This document shows positions 1-8,324 of a stretch of DNA of 64,000 bases, piece after piece. Below the pieces are notes generated by a model. That model saw nothing but the letters and a program-made list of their open reading frames with translations, was not told the origin of the DNA and did no database searches. The translations under genes were made by a program, and so were the position numbers. Position 1 is the stretch's first letter; each line of letters opens with the position of its first letter. The DNA is from Clostridia bacterium (lineage in GTDB: Bacteria > Bacillota > Clostridia > Lutisporales > Lutisporaceae). The stretch is taken from assembly GCA_035628995.1 (NCBI GenBank), contig DASPIR010000026.1, positions 62,001 to 126,000 of the forward strand. The letters are read 5' to 3'.

Positions 1-903
1 GTAATTCTTGCAGCAACCAATAGACCTGACTCTCTTGACAAGGCTTTGCTCCGCCCCGGTAGATTTGACCGTCGTATTCCGGTAGAATTGCCGGATCTTG
101 CGGGTCGTGAGGCTATTCTAAAGGTACATTCAAAAATAATAAAGTTAGGCAATGATGTAGATTTTAATGGAATAGCAAGAGCAACCTCCGGCGCATCCGG
201 TGCTGAACTTGCCAATATAATAAATGAAGGAGCCTTGAGGGCGGTAAGATGCGGCCGCAAATATGTGGAGCAGATAGATTTGGAGGAAGCTGTGGAAGTT
301 ATAATTGCAGGATACCAGAGAAAAGGTGCTGTCATATCAGCAAAGGAAAAGAAAATTATTGCATATCATGAAATTGGACATGCAATTGTTGCGGCGAAAC
401 AGACTGAATCAGCACCTGTGCACAAGATAACAATAATACCTCGTACCTCAGGAGCACTAGGTTATACTATGCAGGTTTCAGAGGGCGAAAATGTGCTGAT
501 GACGCGAGAAGAGGCCTTGAATAAGGTTGCTACCTTTACTGGTGGCCGTGCCGCAGAGGAGCTGGTTTTTGAAACCTATACCTCAGGAGCATCCAATGAT
601 ATTGAGCAAGCTACAAAAATAGCAAGGGCAATGGTCACTCGCTTGGGCATGAGCAAGGCCTTTGATATGATGGCGTTGGAGACAGTGACCAATCAGTATC
701 TTGGAGGAGATTCTTCATTGGCATGCTCTTCAGATACAGCAGCTAAGATTGATGAAGAAGTATTGTCCATTATAAAAAATGCTCATGAGAAAGCAATCAA
801 TATTTTGAAAGATAATATGGACAAGCTTCACTTATTGTCCTCACACCTGCTTGAAAAGGAAACTATATCTGGTGATGAGTTTATGAAGATTTTGACTGCT
901 TAG
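1..903 (+). CDS. ftsH: FtsH-family ATP-dependent zinc metalloprotease, C-terminal part
   Basis: This is a membrane-anchored AAA+ protease that unfolds and degrades membrane and short-lived cytosolic proteins. The window opens inside the AAA domain: reading from base 1 gives VILAATNRPDSLDKALLRPG followed by RFDRR, the second region of homology with its arginine fingers. The zinc site HEIGH lies at 367-381 (canonical HEAGH). The region GASNDIEQATKIA, where the third zinc ligand (Asp) normally sits, follows near 590. The 5' part with the transmembrane segments and Walker motifs lies outside the window. The carboxyl end is short, without the long acidic tail of some homologues. The family is very likely; whether this is the main FtsH or a paralogue cannot be seen. 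Confidence 0.93.
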   Translation, partial: VILAATNRPDSLDKALLRPGRFDRRIPVELPDLAGREAILKVHSKIIKLGNDVDFNGIARATSGASGAELANIINEGALRAVRCGRKYVEQIDLEEAVEVIIAGYQRKGAVISAKEKKIIAYHEIGHAIVAAKQTESAPVHKITIIPRTSGALGYTMQVSEGENVLMTREEALNKVATFTGGRAAEELVFETYTSGASNDIEQATKIARAMVTRLGMSKAFDMMALETVTNQYLGGDSSLACSSDTAAKIDEEVLSIIKNAHEKAINILKDNMDKLHLLSSHLLEKETISGDEFMKILTA

Positions 904-925
904 TGCGTATTAACATAACAGAATT

Positions 926-968
926 CCAAAAGCAAGGTCGATGATTATGTTGGCTTTGCTTTTGCTTT
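926..968 (+). terminator. Possible terminator after ftsH
   Basis: AAAAGCAA at 928-935 can pair with TTTGCTTTT at 955-963, giving an 8-9 bp stem with a loop of about 19 nt and further T-rich sequence. The T tract is partly inside the stem, so this is weaker than the other terminators in the window. Confidence 0.35.
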
Positions 969-1078
969 TGTATCGACAAGTAAGGTTGTCAATGCTATCA
1001 TTTGGATATAGCGACGGATAAGGACAAATAAGTTTGCGTTATTCACAAATGCTAATTAGAAAGAAAGGGGTGAAAGCA

Positions 1079-2833
1079 ATGAAACAGATTTTTAATTTTC
1101 AAGATAGGCTCCGGGGATTGAACGATGCTATTGCGCGGTATCCGTTAACGACTGCATTTCTTTTGGCGGCTGCAGTCATTAATGCTTTTGATATCAGCAC
1201 ATCAAAGGACTATTCGAAATATCTTATAACCTTTGTGGTTGGTGCATTTCTGGGTGCAGTGGTGCAGGTAGCTTATGAGCGATTTTTTTGTAAATCTGTC
1301 AGCCGCGTGATTTTAATGGGTACGGCAGTCTTGCTAACTGCAGGTTATTATCTTATAATCATGACAGCGCCCAAGCTGGGTATGGAGATCGGCATCAGGA
1401 CGTCGGTTGCGCTGTTTGCCCTGCTTATTGCATTTATATGGGTGCCTGTGATAAAAAGCGAAATAAGCTTTAATGAAAGCTTTATGGCAACATTTAAAGC
1501 CTACTTTAATTCTCTGTTTTTCTCCGGTGTAATTCTGGGGGGTATATACATCATCATAGCAGCAGTTGACCAGCTTCTCTTCCCTGTGGATTATAAAGCC
1601 TATTCACATGCTGCCAATATTGTTTTCATTCTGTTTGCACCGATGTATTTTTTATCCCTTATACCTGTTTATCCTGGAACAGCAGATAAAGAAAAAATTG
1701 AAAGTGCAGCTCATTGTCCGAAGTTTTTGGAGATTCTCATCTCTTTTATTCTCATTCCTTTGATAGCGGTGTTTACAATAATTTTATTGATATATATAAT
1801 CCGAAATATCGGAGGAAAATTCTGGACGGATAATCTTCTGGAACCGATGCTTGTATCTTATTCAATCACTGTTATACTATTGTATATACTGGCTAGTCGG
1901 CTGGAAAACAAATTCGCCATATTCTTCAGAAGAATATTTCCCAAGGTGTTGGTTCCGATTGTACTCTTTCAAATTGTTTCCTCTGTGTTAAGCCTGGCGG
2001 GTACAGGGATAACACACACCCGCTATTATGTCATACTGTTTGGTATTTTTGCCGCTGCTGCGGGCGTTATATTGAGCATTGTTCCGGTACGAAAAAACGG
2101 TATTATTGCTGCAATGCTTATCGCTTTTGCCTTGGTTTCCATCCTTCCCCCGGTGGATGCATTCACGATAAGCCGGAGAAGCCAGACAGTTATGCTTAAG
2201 AATGTGCTTTTGAAAAACCATATGCTTGATAACAACATTATCAAACCAAATGCATCAATCCCTGAGGAGGACAAAAAGACAATTGTAAAAGCAATTAATT
2301 ATTTAAACATGATGGAGTATACCAATAGGATTGAATGGCTGCCGGGCGATTTCAGCAGATATGATGATTTTTACAAAACCTTTGGCTTTAATGAATATGA
2401 AGCGCCGGGGAACATCAACCAGCAAGTCTACCTTAGCATTGAGCAGGAAACCCCCATTGATATCACAGGGTATGACAGCTTTGTTCATTTCAATGTCAAT
2501 ATACCCGGTGACAATATTAACGACAACATCGGTAATATTGTGAAATCGGGTAAAAACTACACCCTGACAAAAGATACAACCAAGGATCAATGTGATATAT
2601 ATTTGATGGGAGAAAACAAAAAAGAGTTAATACGATTTTCAACCAGGGAGATTTTTGACAGGTTCAATAATTATAATACAAGCAAGGGGTCTATCCCGAC
2701 AGTTCAAGCCTCTTTCACAAAGGAGAATGGCTTAGCTAAAATTACATTTGTGGTACAAAGTTTGAATATGGATAAAACGCCAAATCAGGTGTATTATGGG
2801 GCTGATATTTATGCCTTTGTCAAGATTAAATAG
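1079..2833 (+). CDS. DUF4153-like multi-pass membrane protein
   Basis: A 584-residue integral membrane protein of unknown function. About twelve hydrophobic segments fill roughly residues 20-370, followed by a hydrophilic domain of about 200 residues. The N-terminal pattern (AIARYPLTTAFLLAAAVINA) resembles DUF4153 proteins, which are annotated only as membrane proteins. ATG 1079 is chosen because AAAGGGGTG stands about 6 nt upstream; an upstream TTG at 1034 has no ribosome site. The tail after about residue 370 lacks a recognised motif and contains charged and Asn-rich stretches, probably soluble. It stands alone between ftsH and a small zinc-ribbon membrane protein. Confidence 0.7.
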   Translation: MKQIFNFQDRLRGLNDAIARYPLTTAFLLAAAVINAFDISTSKDYSKYLITFVVGAFLGAVVQVAYERFFCKSVSRVILMGTAVLLTAGYYLIIMTAPKLGMEIGIRTSVALFALLIAFIWVPVIKSEISFNESFMATFKAYFNSLFFSGVILGGIYIIIAAVDQLLFPVDYKAYSHAANIVFILFAPMYFLSLIPVYPGTADKEKIESAAHCPKFLEILISFILIPLIAVFTIILLIYIIRNIGGKFWTDNLLEPMLVSYSITVILLYILASRLENKFAIFFRRIFPKVLVPIVLFQIVSSVLSLAGTGITHTRYYVILFGIFAAAAGVILSIVPVRKNGIIAAMLIAFALVSILPPVDAFTISRRSQTVMLKNVLLKNHMLDNNIIKPNASIPEEDKKTIVKAINYLNMMEYTNRIEWLPGDFSRYDDFYKTFGFNEYEAPGNINQQVYLSIEQETPIDITGYDSFVHFNVNIPGDNINDNIGNIVKSGKNYTLTKDTTKDQCDIYLMGENKKELIRFSTREIFDRFNNYNTSKGSIPTVQASFTKENGLAKITFVVQSLNMDKTPNQVYYGADIYAFVKIK

Positions 2834-2888
2834 ATTGAGTGTTCTTTGTTGAAATTAATAATCTTACTAAAAGTTAGGAGTAATATAA

Positions 2889-3281
2889 ATGAATATATTT
2901 AAAAAATTTATGGTGGGAAGGTATGGCAGTGACCAGCTCGCTGTAGCGCTGATCATATTTTCGCTTTTAATAACTTGGACAGCTGAGCTAATCAGACTGC
3001 CATTATTGACACTTGTGGGCTATGTTACCTTGGGGGTATGCATTTTCAGAATGTTATCAAAGAATCTGACTAAGCGCAGTATGGAAAACTATAAGTTTAA
3101 CATACTTATAAGCCCTGCATATTCATGGTTTAAGAAGAAACAGAAACATCTTATAGATTCAAAAACTCATAGGTATTTCGAATGCCCAAATTGCAAGACT
3201 AATTTACGTGTTCCAAAAGGTAAGGGGGATATTGTTATTACCTGTCCCAAATGTAAAACAGAATTAAAAAAGAGAACTTGA
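2889..3281 (+). CDS. Small membrane protein with C-terminal zinc ribbon
   Basis: A 130-residue protein with two adjacent hydrophobic segments (about residues 18-58) and a basic linker. The C-terminal ribbon has CPNC and CPKC pairs about 20 residues apart and probably binds one zinc ion. Ribbons of this kind sit at the cytosolic end of many small Firmicute membrane proteins without known function. A ribosome site AGTTAGGAG lies ahead of ATG 2889. It ends next to the convergent carboxypeptidase gene (stop codons about 2 nt apart). No specific family is recognised. Confidence 0.65.
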   Translation: MNIFKKFMVGRYGSDQLAVALIIFSLLITWTAELIRLPLLTLVGYVTLGVCIFRMLSKNLTKRSMENYKFNILISPAYSWFKKKQKHLIDSKTHRYFECPNCKTNLRVPKGKGDIVITCPKCKTELKKRT

Positions 3282-3282
3282 T

Positions 3283-4329
3283 TCATATTTTCCCAAGGAA
3301 CTCTTCAAGCGTAATATTTCTACTGGCTATTTCAAGTGAAGCATTTTTCCCTACATAGCGGATGTGCCAGGGTTCAGATTGATAACCGGTAATATGTTCT
3401 TTACCCTTAGTATAACGCACGATAAACCCATATTTCGGTGCATTATCCTTTAGCCACTTTCCTTCGCGGGTTTGTGCATAGGACTGGGTAAGGGTAAAAT
3501 TCACAGATGGACTGCTGACATCCATTGCCAGCCCGGTTTGATGTTCGCTTTGCCCTGGTCTTGCACTGAATTGATTGGCTGCAGTTGCAGAGCCATATTT
3601 GTTGATGTTGGATGCAAAAATCGAGCTTTGACGTTCATAAGAACGATAGCCTGAAATAGCAGTAAGCTTTATGTTCTCCTGCTTTGCCCTTGCAAAGAGG
3701 GCTTCAAGTGCTTCGGCAGCCTCCGGTGTCATCATTGTTTTGGATGTGTTCGCAGATGATACCTTGGGAGCCGCTAAGCTCTTTGGCACATAACCGGCGG
3801 GCAGGTTATGAGTTTTATTTACGAGTATCAGGTTGTTTGTCGTTACTGCCGGTGGCTTAGACACGCTGTTATCTTTTGGATCTTGGGTTTTAAGCTGTTG
3901 CCCAGGGTATATTGTATTATTTATTAAGCTGTTCAGTTTCTTTAATAGATCCACTGTTGTTCCTGTTTTTTTTGAAATACCATATAGGGTATCACCAGCC
4001 TTGACAATATACATAGTACTTGTCTGAACCTGTACCTTCCTTGCAGGAAGGGCTGAGGGTGAGTAAGCAGCAGCAACTGGGCTGTAGGCAATAGATGCGA
4101 TCAGTAAGGAACCAAGCATTATATTGACAGTATCTATTTTTGTATCTCGGTAGTTTTCGTTTATGTAGTTCCTGATATAATCCAGAGTGCCTTTTTGCAG
4201 TTCTTTTCTTTTGCTGTCAAGCATGCTGAAAAAGTCTTCTGCAAATTCGCTTGTTTGCTTATCAACATGCAATACCAGGGTATATCCATCATTAACTTTT
4301 ATTAATTCGTGGCGTGAAAATATATCCAT
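3283..4329 (-). CDS. LysM-containing D-alanyl-D-alanine carboxypeptidase, VanY family
   Basis: A cell-wall peptidase that removes terminal D-Ala from peptidoglycan stem peptides. From the N-terminus there is a cytosolic segment of about 75 residues, a single hydrophobic segment (LGSLLIASIAYSPVAAAYS), a LysM repeat starting MYIVKAGDTLYGISKKTG, a linker, and a VanY domain. Active-site features are visible: SGYRSYERQ, the zinc motif SEHQTGLAMDV, and EPWHIRYVG with the catalytic Glu and last zinc His. Starts at 4329, 4341 and 4353 are all possible; 4329 has AAAGATGG 8 nt upstream. Its promoter region overlaps that of the divergent acetyltransferase gene. The single N-terminal anchor suggests that the enzyme stays membrane-attached. 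Confidence 0.85.
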   Translation of the reverse strand: MDIFSRHELIKVNDGYTLVLHVDKQTSEFAEDFFSMLDSKRKELQKGTLDYIRNYINENYRDTKIDTVNIMLGSLLIASIAYSPVAAAYSPSALPARKVQVQTSTMYIVKAGDTLYGISKKTGTTVDLLKKLNSLINNTIYPGQQLKTQDPKDNSVSKPPAVTTNNLILVNKTHNLPAGYVPKSLAAPKVSSANTSKTMMTPEAAEALEALFARAKQENIKLTAISGYRSYERQSSIFASNINKYGSATAANQFSARPGQSEHQTGLAMDVSSPSVNFTLTQSYAQTREGKWLKDNAPKYGFIVRYTKGKEHITGYQSEPWHIRYVGKNASLEIASRNITLEEFLGKI

Positions 4330-4430
4330 TTTATATACCATCTTTCTATACATGCTAATTTCTATTTTTAGCGTTTTCCCGAAGCTTATACCTTGATTTG
4401 GAATGTGAGATGAAAGGGGATAAAAAAAGC

Positions 4431-5327
4431 ATGAGTATGATAAAAAACCCAAATATAAAATTAAAAGAAAAATTAGATAAAAAAGACTATGAAGATATCA
4501 GTAATCTTCAAAAGCTTTGCATAGAAGCAGATAAAACAACGCTAAAGCTGGAGATTGATTACAAATTGAGCGGTGCAGAAGAGAAAGGTGAAGGTTTAAA
4601 GAATATCAATGAATTTATGTTCTATGAGGGAAACAAGCTTATTGGCTATATTGGCATATGCCAATTTGGCGGAGCTGCTATAGAAGTAAATGGCATGGTG
4701 CATCCTGAGTATAGAAAGAAGGGTGTATTTAAAAGACTGTTTCCTTTAGTAAAAGACGAGTGGAGCAAAAGAGAGTCACAAAAAATGCTTTTGCTAAGTG
4801 ATCACAATTCTGTTTCAGGATTGGGGTTTATCAAGTACACGGGTGCTGACTATGATTGTTCAGAATATGAAATGTATTTAAGAGGCAATGTGAAGCAAGA
4901 CTCAATGTTGAGCAATGTGGTTTTAAGGAAAGCTACCAATAAAGATGCAAAATGGATTGCATTGCAAAGCTCCATAAATTTTGGCGGGGGGTACGAAGAA
5001 GAAGATGTTTTATTGCCGGAGGAAGAAGAAGAGCGTGGCATGTTTATATACATAGCAGAGGTTCATAATAGAACAATCGGGAAAATTCATTTAGAAGTAA
5101 GTGATAAACTTGGTGCAATTTATGGCTTTGTAGTGCTTCCAGAGTACCGTAGGAAAGGCTATGGAAGAGAGATTTTAACCAAGGCAATAGAAAAGCTAAA
5201 AGAATATAACTCGAAGGAAATAATGCTTCAAGTGGCTGTAAAGAATAAAAACGCTTTAGGCCTTTATATATCCTGTGGCTTCCAGGAGACTTCCACGATG
5301 GATTATTACAAGTTAGATAAGAAATAG
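4431..5327 (+). CDS. Tandem GNAT-family N-acetyltransferase
   Basis: A cytosolic acetyl-CoA-dependent transferase with two GNAT domains. The first spans roughly residues 10-155 with an acetyl-CoA loop-like VHPEYRKKGVFKRLF; the second starts near residue 170 and has VLPEYRRKGYGREIL, matching the Q/RxxGxG/A pyrophosphate loop, and NALGLYISCGF near its end. The acceptor is unknown. ATG 4431 is chosen because AAAGGGG lies about 11 nt upstream; an earlier TTG at 4398 and ATG at 4410 have no good site. It is divergent from the VanY gene and 22 nt ahead of the ROK regulator, so it may share a transcript with the latter. Confidence 0.8.
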   Translation: MSMIKNPNIKLKEKLDKKDYEDISNLQKLCIEADKTTLKLEIDYKLSGAEEKGEGLKNINEFMFYEGNKLIGYIGICQFGGAAIEVNGMVHPEYRKKGVFKRLFPLVKDEWSKRESQKMLLLSDHNSVSGLGFIKYTGADYDCSEYEMYLRGNVKQDSMLSNVVLRKATNKDAKWIALQSSINFGGGYEEEDVLLPEEEEERGMFIYIAEVHNRTIGKIHLEVSDKLGAIYGFVVLPEYRRKGYGREILTKAIEKLKEYNSKEIMLQVAVKNKNALGLYISCGFQETSTMDYYKLDKK

Positions 5328-5349
5328 AGGTACGATAAGGAGAAGTAGG

Positions 5350-6528
5350 ATGACTTCAGATATAGTAATTGGGAAACCTGAATTATTAAAAAGAATAAAT
5401 CGCAATATCATTATAAAATTGATTATCAAGCATGGTGTTATCAGCCGGTCTGAGCTTTCAAAGATTACTAAACTAGCTCTTCCGAGCGTTATGAGAATAG
5501 TTCAGGGCTTAATAAGTGAGAACCTTCTGAAAGAAGTGGGCAAGGGGGATTCCACCGGTGGACGCAAACCTAGCTTAATTACACTCAATCAGGAGGCGCT
5601 ATATATAATCGGCGTTGAAATTGCAATTAAAACTACCATGGTTCTTACCGATCTAGGCGGAAATGTAATTGACAGATGGGAATCGCCGCAAGAGACATAC
5701 GTGTCACCGGTTGAAATGCTTGAAAGGATTAATGTGAATATTGAAAGGCTGATAGCCAGTCATCAAATTGACCGTAAGAAAATTGCCGGAATTGGTATTG
5801 GTACACCGGGTTCTAATTTCAAGCATATTAAGGATGTCGAAAACTCTATCCTGAAAGGGTGGGAGAAAATAGATGTTAAAGCGTGGTTTGAGTCAAAAAC
5901 GGATTTGCCTATATTTATCGACAATGTAGCCAGAACAAGAACACTAAGTGAGCTTTGGTTCGGTATCGGCAAACGTATTAAGAGTTTTATTTATGTTTTT
6001 ATCGATAAAGGCGTAGGCTGCGGAATTGTAAACAACAATACAATACATGAAGGTTACAGCTCGGTAGCTGGAGAATTCGGGCATACAATTATAGAATATG
6101 ATGGAAGAGAGTGCTATTGCGGCAACCGGGGGTGCGTCGAAATGTATGTTTCGGCTGGTGCGATAACAAATGAAGTTATTAAAGCTCTGAGCATATCAGA
6201 GGAGGATTTTAAGTTCAAGAACGTGATAGAGCTGGAAAGTGAGCCAAAGGTTCAAAAGGTTTTATCCGATAGCGGCAAAATATTAGCTGCTGGTGTAGCA
6301 AACCTGATTAACATTTTCAATCCTCAGGCAGTAGTACTCGGGGGTATTGTCCCAAGTGAGAGCCGGTACTTTGCTGAGGCAGTCATGCAAGCTATTGATG
6401 CAAATGTATTTTCTAACAATGCTATGAAGACTCCGGTTTTTATAAGCGAAGTTGATCAAGAGAGGATTTGTATTGGAAGTGTTGCACTGGTAATAAATGA
6501 AGTGTTTAAATCTGTAGAGCTCAGTTAA
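5350..6528 (+). CDS. ROK-family transcriptional regulator (XylR/NagC-like)
   Basis: A sugar-responsive DNA-binding protein of 392 residues. An N-terminal winged helix (about residues 12-70, SRSELSKITKLALPSVMRIV) is followed by a ROK sugar-kinase-like fold. The zinc motif CYCGNRGC, with the preceding GEFGHTII, and the glycine-rich IGIGTPG are present. ROK repressors usually control a nearby sugar operon and bind a sugar or sugar phosphate. The D-lyxose isomerase, sugar kinase and ABC importer genes downstream are the obvious targets, but no operator could be matched to it. ATG 5350 follows AAGGAGAAG. Confidence 0.88.
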   Translation: MTSDIVIGKPELLKRINRNIIIKLIIKHGVISRSELSKITKLALPSVMRIVQGLISENLLKEVGKGDSTGGRKPSLITLNQEALYIIGVEIAIKTTMVLTDLGGNVIDRWESPQETYVSPVEMLERINVNIERLIASHQIDRKKIAGIGIGTPGSNFKHIKDVENSILKGWEKIDVKAWFESKTDLPIFIDNVARTRTLSELWFGIGKRIKSFIYVFIDKGVGCGIVNNNTIHEGYSSVAGEFGHTIIEYDGRECYCGNRGCVEMYVSAGAITNEVIKALSISEEDFKFKNVIELESEPKVQKVLSDSGKILAAGVANLINIFNPQAVVLGGIVPSESRYFAEAVMQAIDANVFSNNAMKTPVFISEVDQERICIGSVALVINEVFKSVELS

Positions 6529-6564
6529 TATAGCAACTACAAAGCATACAAAATATATTATTCA

Positions 6565-6671
6565 TGTCATCCTGAACAGAGTGAAGGATCTAGAACCTTA
6601 AGGAATACTTAAAAGTATTTGTCCGGGTCATACTTATAGGTATAAGATTCTTCGTAAACTCAGAATGACAT
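6565..6671. repeat. REP/MITE-like imperfect inverted repeat
   Basis: The left arm TGTCATCCTGAACAGAGTG (6565-6583) continues into AAGGATCT; the right arm AGATTCTTCGTAAACTCAG (6645-6663) continues into AATGACA. The arms are complementary with a few mismatches. The same kind of short palindrome, GTCATTCTGAGCGAAGCGAA-like, is dispersed in many bacterial genomes. No second copy was found in this window. It fills the gap between the ROK gene and the next gene, whose promoter lies further downstream. Confidence 0.7.
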
Positions 6672-6811
6672 GGGTGAAACTTTAAAGCAATTTTTCGGAA
6701 ATTAATTTTCAGGAAAATTGCTTTTCATTTTGACCTTTAAGTAAAAAAGTGGTAGAATTTAATCAGTTAGTAACATATAGTAACAAAGTATATTTATGAC
6801 AAGGAGGTCGT

Positions 6812-7351
6812 ATGAAGCTAGTTGTTAAACCAATTAAAGCGACAGAATCACTTATGGCATTTTTAGAGGAAAAGAAAGTGATTACTAGAATTTGTCCGGG
6901 CCATGATCAGCTAAATACACAAAAAGGTGAGTCCAGATGTGAGACGGTGTATTCAACAAACCCTCAATTTGGTCCGCATAAACTTATCTGCGTAACGATA
7001 AATACTACTGAACCAAGAAATTTCTTGTACCATAGCGATAAGGAGGACTTTATGCTTATTGATAAGCTTGGAACAGCAGAGCTGATTTTAACAGTAAGCT
7101 TGCTTCACAAGGATGAACTGCTTCATAAGATAGATGCTAATACTCTTTCAGCAGAGGACTTCGTTTCTGTCATTTGTGAAATGAACGATTCTTATCTGAG
7201 CTTTTTCACAATGAACCCATACTATCCCCATGTAGAGACCTGCAGAGTTACCTCGGAAAACCCGCCAAGTTTTTATGTCGGCGAACCAAGGGATTTGGAC
7301 GAAAACCTGATAGATTTTAAAAACTATCAGCTCACAATTGAGCAGTACTAA
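6812..7351 (+). CDS. Uncharacterised 179-residue protein of the sugar locus
   Basis: Not recognised. It is a soluble protein without signal peptide or membrane segment. The middle (LICVTINTTEPRNFLYHSDKE) and the His, Glu and Asp residues around it resemble the strand pattern of a double-stranded beta-helix (cupin) fold, but this is inference. It lies 57 nt upstream of D-lyxose isomerase and downstream of the ROK regulator, so a role in the same sugar pathway (for example a sugar-binding or isomerase-type cupin) is plausible. AAGGAGG stands directly before ATG 6812, which makes the start secure. Confidence 0.6.
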   Translation: MKLVVKPIKATESLMAFLEEKKVITRICPGHDQLNTQKGESRCETVYSTNPQFGPHKLICVTINTTEPRNFLYHSDKEDFMLIDKLGTAELILTVSLLHKDELLHKIDANTLSAEDFVSVICEMNDSYLSFFTMNPYYPHVETCRVTSENPPSFYVGEPRDLDENLIDFKNYQLTIEQY

Positions 7352-7408
7352 AAATAAGCTGTCCATAATATATTAGGATAAGCACAATTCGCTAATAGGA
7401 GGTTAAAT

Positions 7409-8095
7409 ATGAAGCGTTCACAAATAAATCAGGAAATTAAGTGGGCAAAGGAATTATTGGAGAAAAGCAATATTAAATTGCCCCCCTTCGGTTATTGGAC
7501 TTTAGAAGAATGGAAATCTGGCGAAAGAAACCTGGAGATCATTAAAGAAGTCATGCTGGGCTGGGATATAACAGACTTTGGGAAAGAAAGGTTTAATGAA
7601 TTTGGTGCTGTCTTGTTTACATTAAGGAACGGCTCTTTAAGGGATAGCCGAATTGGTACCCCATACGCGGAAAAGCTTATTCTTTTAAAAGAGGGGCAGA
7701 GACTCCCGCTTCACTATCATGCAAACAAGACTGAAGATATCATAAACAGAGCTGCCGGAGTTATGGCTATAAAGCTATATAATTCTCTGGAGAATGGCGA
7801 GGTGGATTATGAATCAAAGGTCAGCGTTGATTTAGACGGAGTAACATATATTTTTGCAGCTGGTGAAGAAATAGATATATACCCCGGCAACAGCATCACG
7901 CTGAGACCTTATGTATACCACGTGTTTTGGGCTAAGAAAGGCTGCGGGGATCTGGTATGCGGAGAGGTGTCCTCCATTAATGACGACAATACAGACAATT
8001 TTAATGCAGAAGATGTAAGCAGATTTTCTAAGGTGGAAGAGGATGAGCCTATTTTATATCCCCTTTGCAATGAATATACTACTGTATTATATTGA
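7409..8095 (+). CDS. D-lyxose ketol-isomerase
   Basis: A metal-dependent cupin enzyme that interconverts D-lyxose and D-xylulose and, in characterised members, also D-mannose and D-fructose. The 228-residue length and motif order fit the family: PPFGYWTLEEW near the N-terminus, PLHYHANKTEDI with the first metal ligands, a RPYVYHVFWAK strand with a later His, and GEVSSINDDNTDNF near the end. An Mn2+-type site would be formed by the two His of HYH, a Glu and the later His. AGGAGG precedes ATG 7409. With the PfkB kinase downstream it gives a sugar to ketose to ketose-phosphate route. Confidence 0.88.
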   Translation: MKRSQINQEIKWAKELLEKSNIKLPPFGYWTLEEWKSGERNLEIIKEVMLGWDITDFGKERFNEFGAVLFTLRNGSLRDSRIGTPYAEKLILLKEGQRLPLHYHANKTEDIINRAAGVMAIKLYNSLENGEVDYESKVSVDLDGVTYIFAAGEEIDIYPGNSITLRPYVYHVFWAKKGCGDLVCGEVSSINDDNTDNFNAEDVSRFSKVEEDEPILYPLCNEYTTVLY

Positions 8096-8135
8096 ACGCA
8101 CAAAAGTATTCCTATTGGGTATAGTGCGAATTCAA
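8090..8135. repeat. 46-bp direct repeat, copy 1
   Basis: This copy is identical to 8201-8246 and overlaps the last codons of the isomerase gene. It is itself an imperfect palindrome: TTGAACGCAC at its start pairs with GTGCGAATTCAA at its end. It is followed by ATCAAGGAA and then by a hairpin unit. Confidence 0.85.
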
Positions 8136-8150
8136 CAACAATCAAGGAAG

Positions 8151-8198
8151 CGTATTTGCATAATATGATTGAATAATATATGGATATTATGCAAAACG
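8151..8198. repeat. Inverted repeat between the two 46-bp repeats
   Basis: CGTATTTGCATAATAT (8151-8166) pairs with ATATTATGCAAAACG (8184-8198), a 15-16 bp near-perfect stem with a loop of about 17 nt. No T tract follows, so an operator or transposable hairpin is as likely as a terminator. Confidence 0.7.
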
Positions 8199-8200
8199 CT

Positions 8201-8246
8201 TATTGAACGCACAAAAGTATTCCTATTGGGTATAGTGCGAATTCAA
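8201..8246. repeat. 46-bp direct repeat, copy 2
   Basis: An identical copy of 8090-8135, spaced 111 bp from it. It is followed by ATTAAGGAA and a second, different inverted repeat, so the whole unit (repeat plus hairpin) appears twice ahead of the sugar kinase gene. Confidence 0.85.
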
Positions 8247-8260
8247 TGAAAATTAAGGAA

Positions 8261-8311
8261 ATATTTACGCGAAATTTGAATAAAGAATGTTAAATGATTT
8301 TCGCGAAATAT
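8261..8311. repeat. Inverted repeat upstream of the sugar kinase
   Basis: ATATTTACGCGAAAT (8261-8275) pairs imperfectly with TTTTCGCGAAATAT (8298-8311). It ends just before the kinase ribosome site AGGAGG, so it could be an operator or an RNA hairpin affecting translation. It occupies the same relative place after copy 2 that 8151-8198 has after copy 1. Confidence 0.55.
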
Positions 8312-8324
8312 ATAGGAGGATGAA

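Noticed and set aside
1034-1078. A longer N-terminus for the DUF4153-like protein from TTG 1034
   Set aside because: It has no ribosome site, whereas ATG 1079 has a strong one.
8090-8311. A CRISPR-like array
   Set aside because: There are only two repeats of 46 bp, the single spacer is itself a palindrome, and no cas gene is near.
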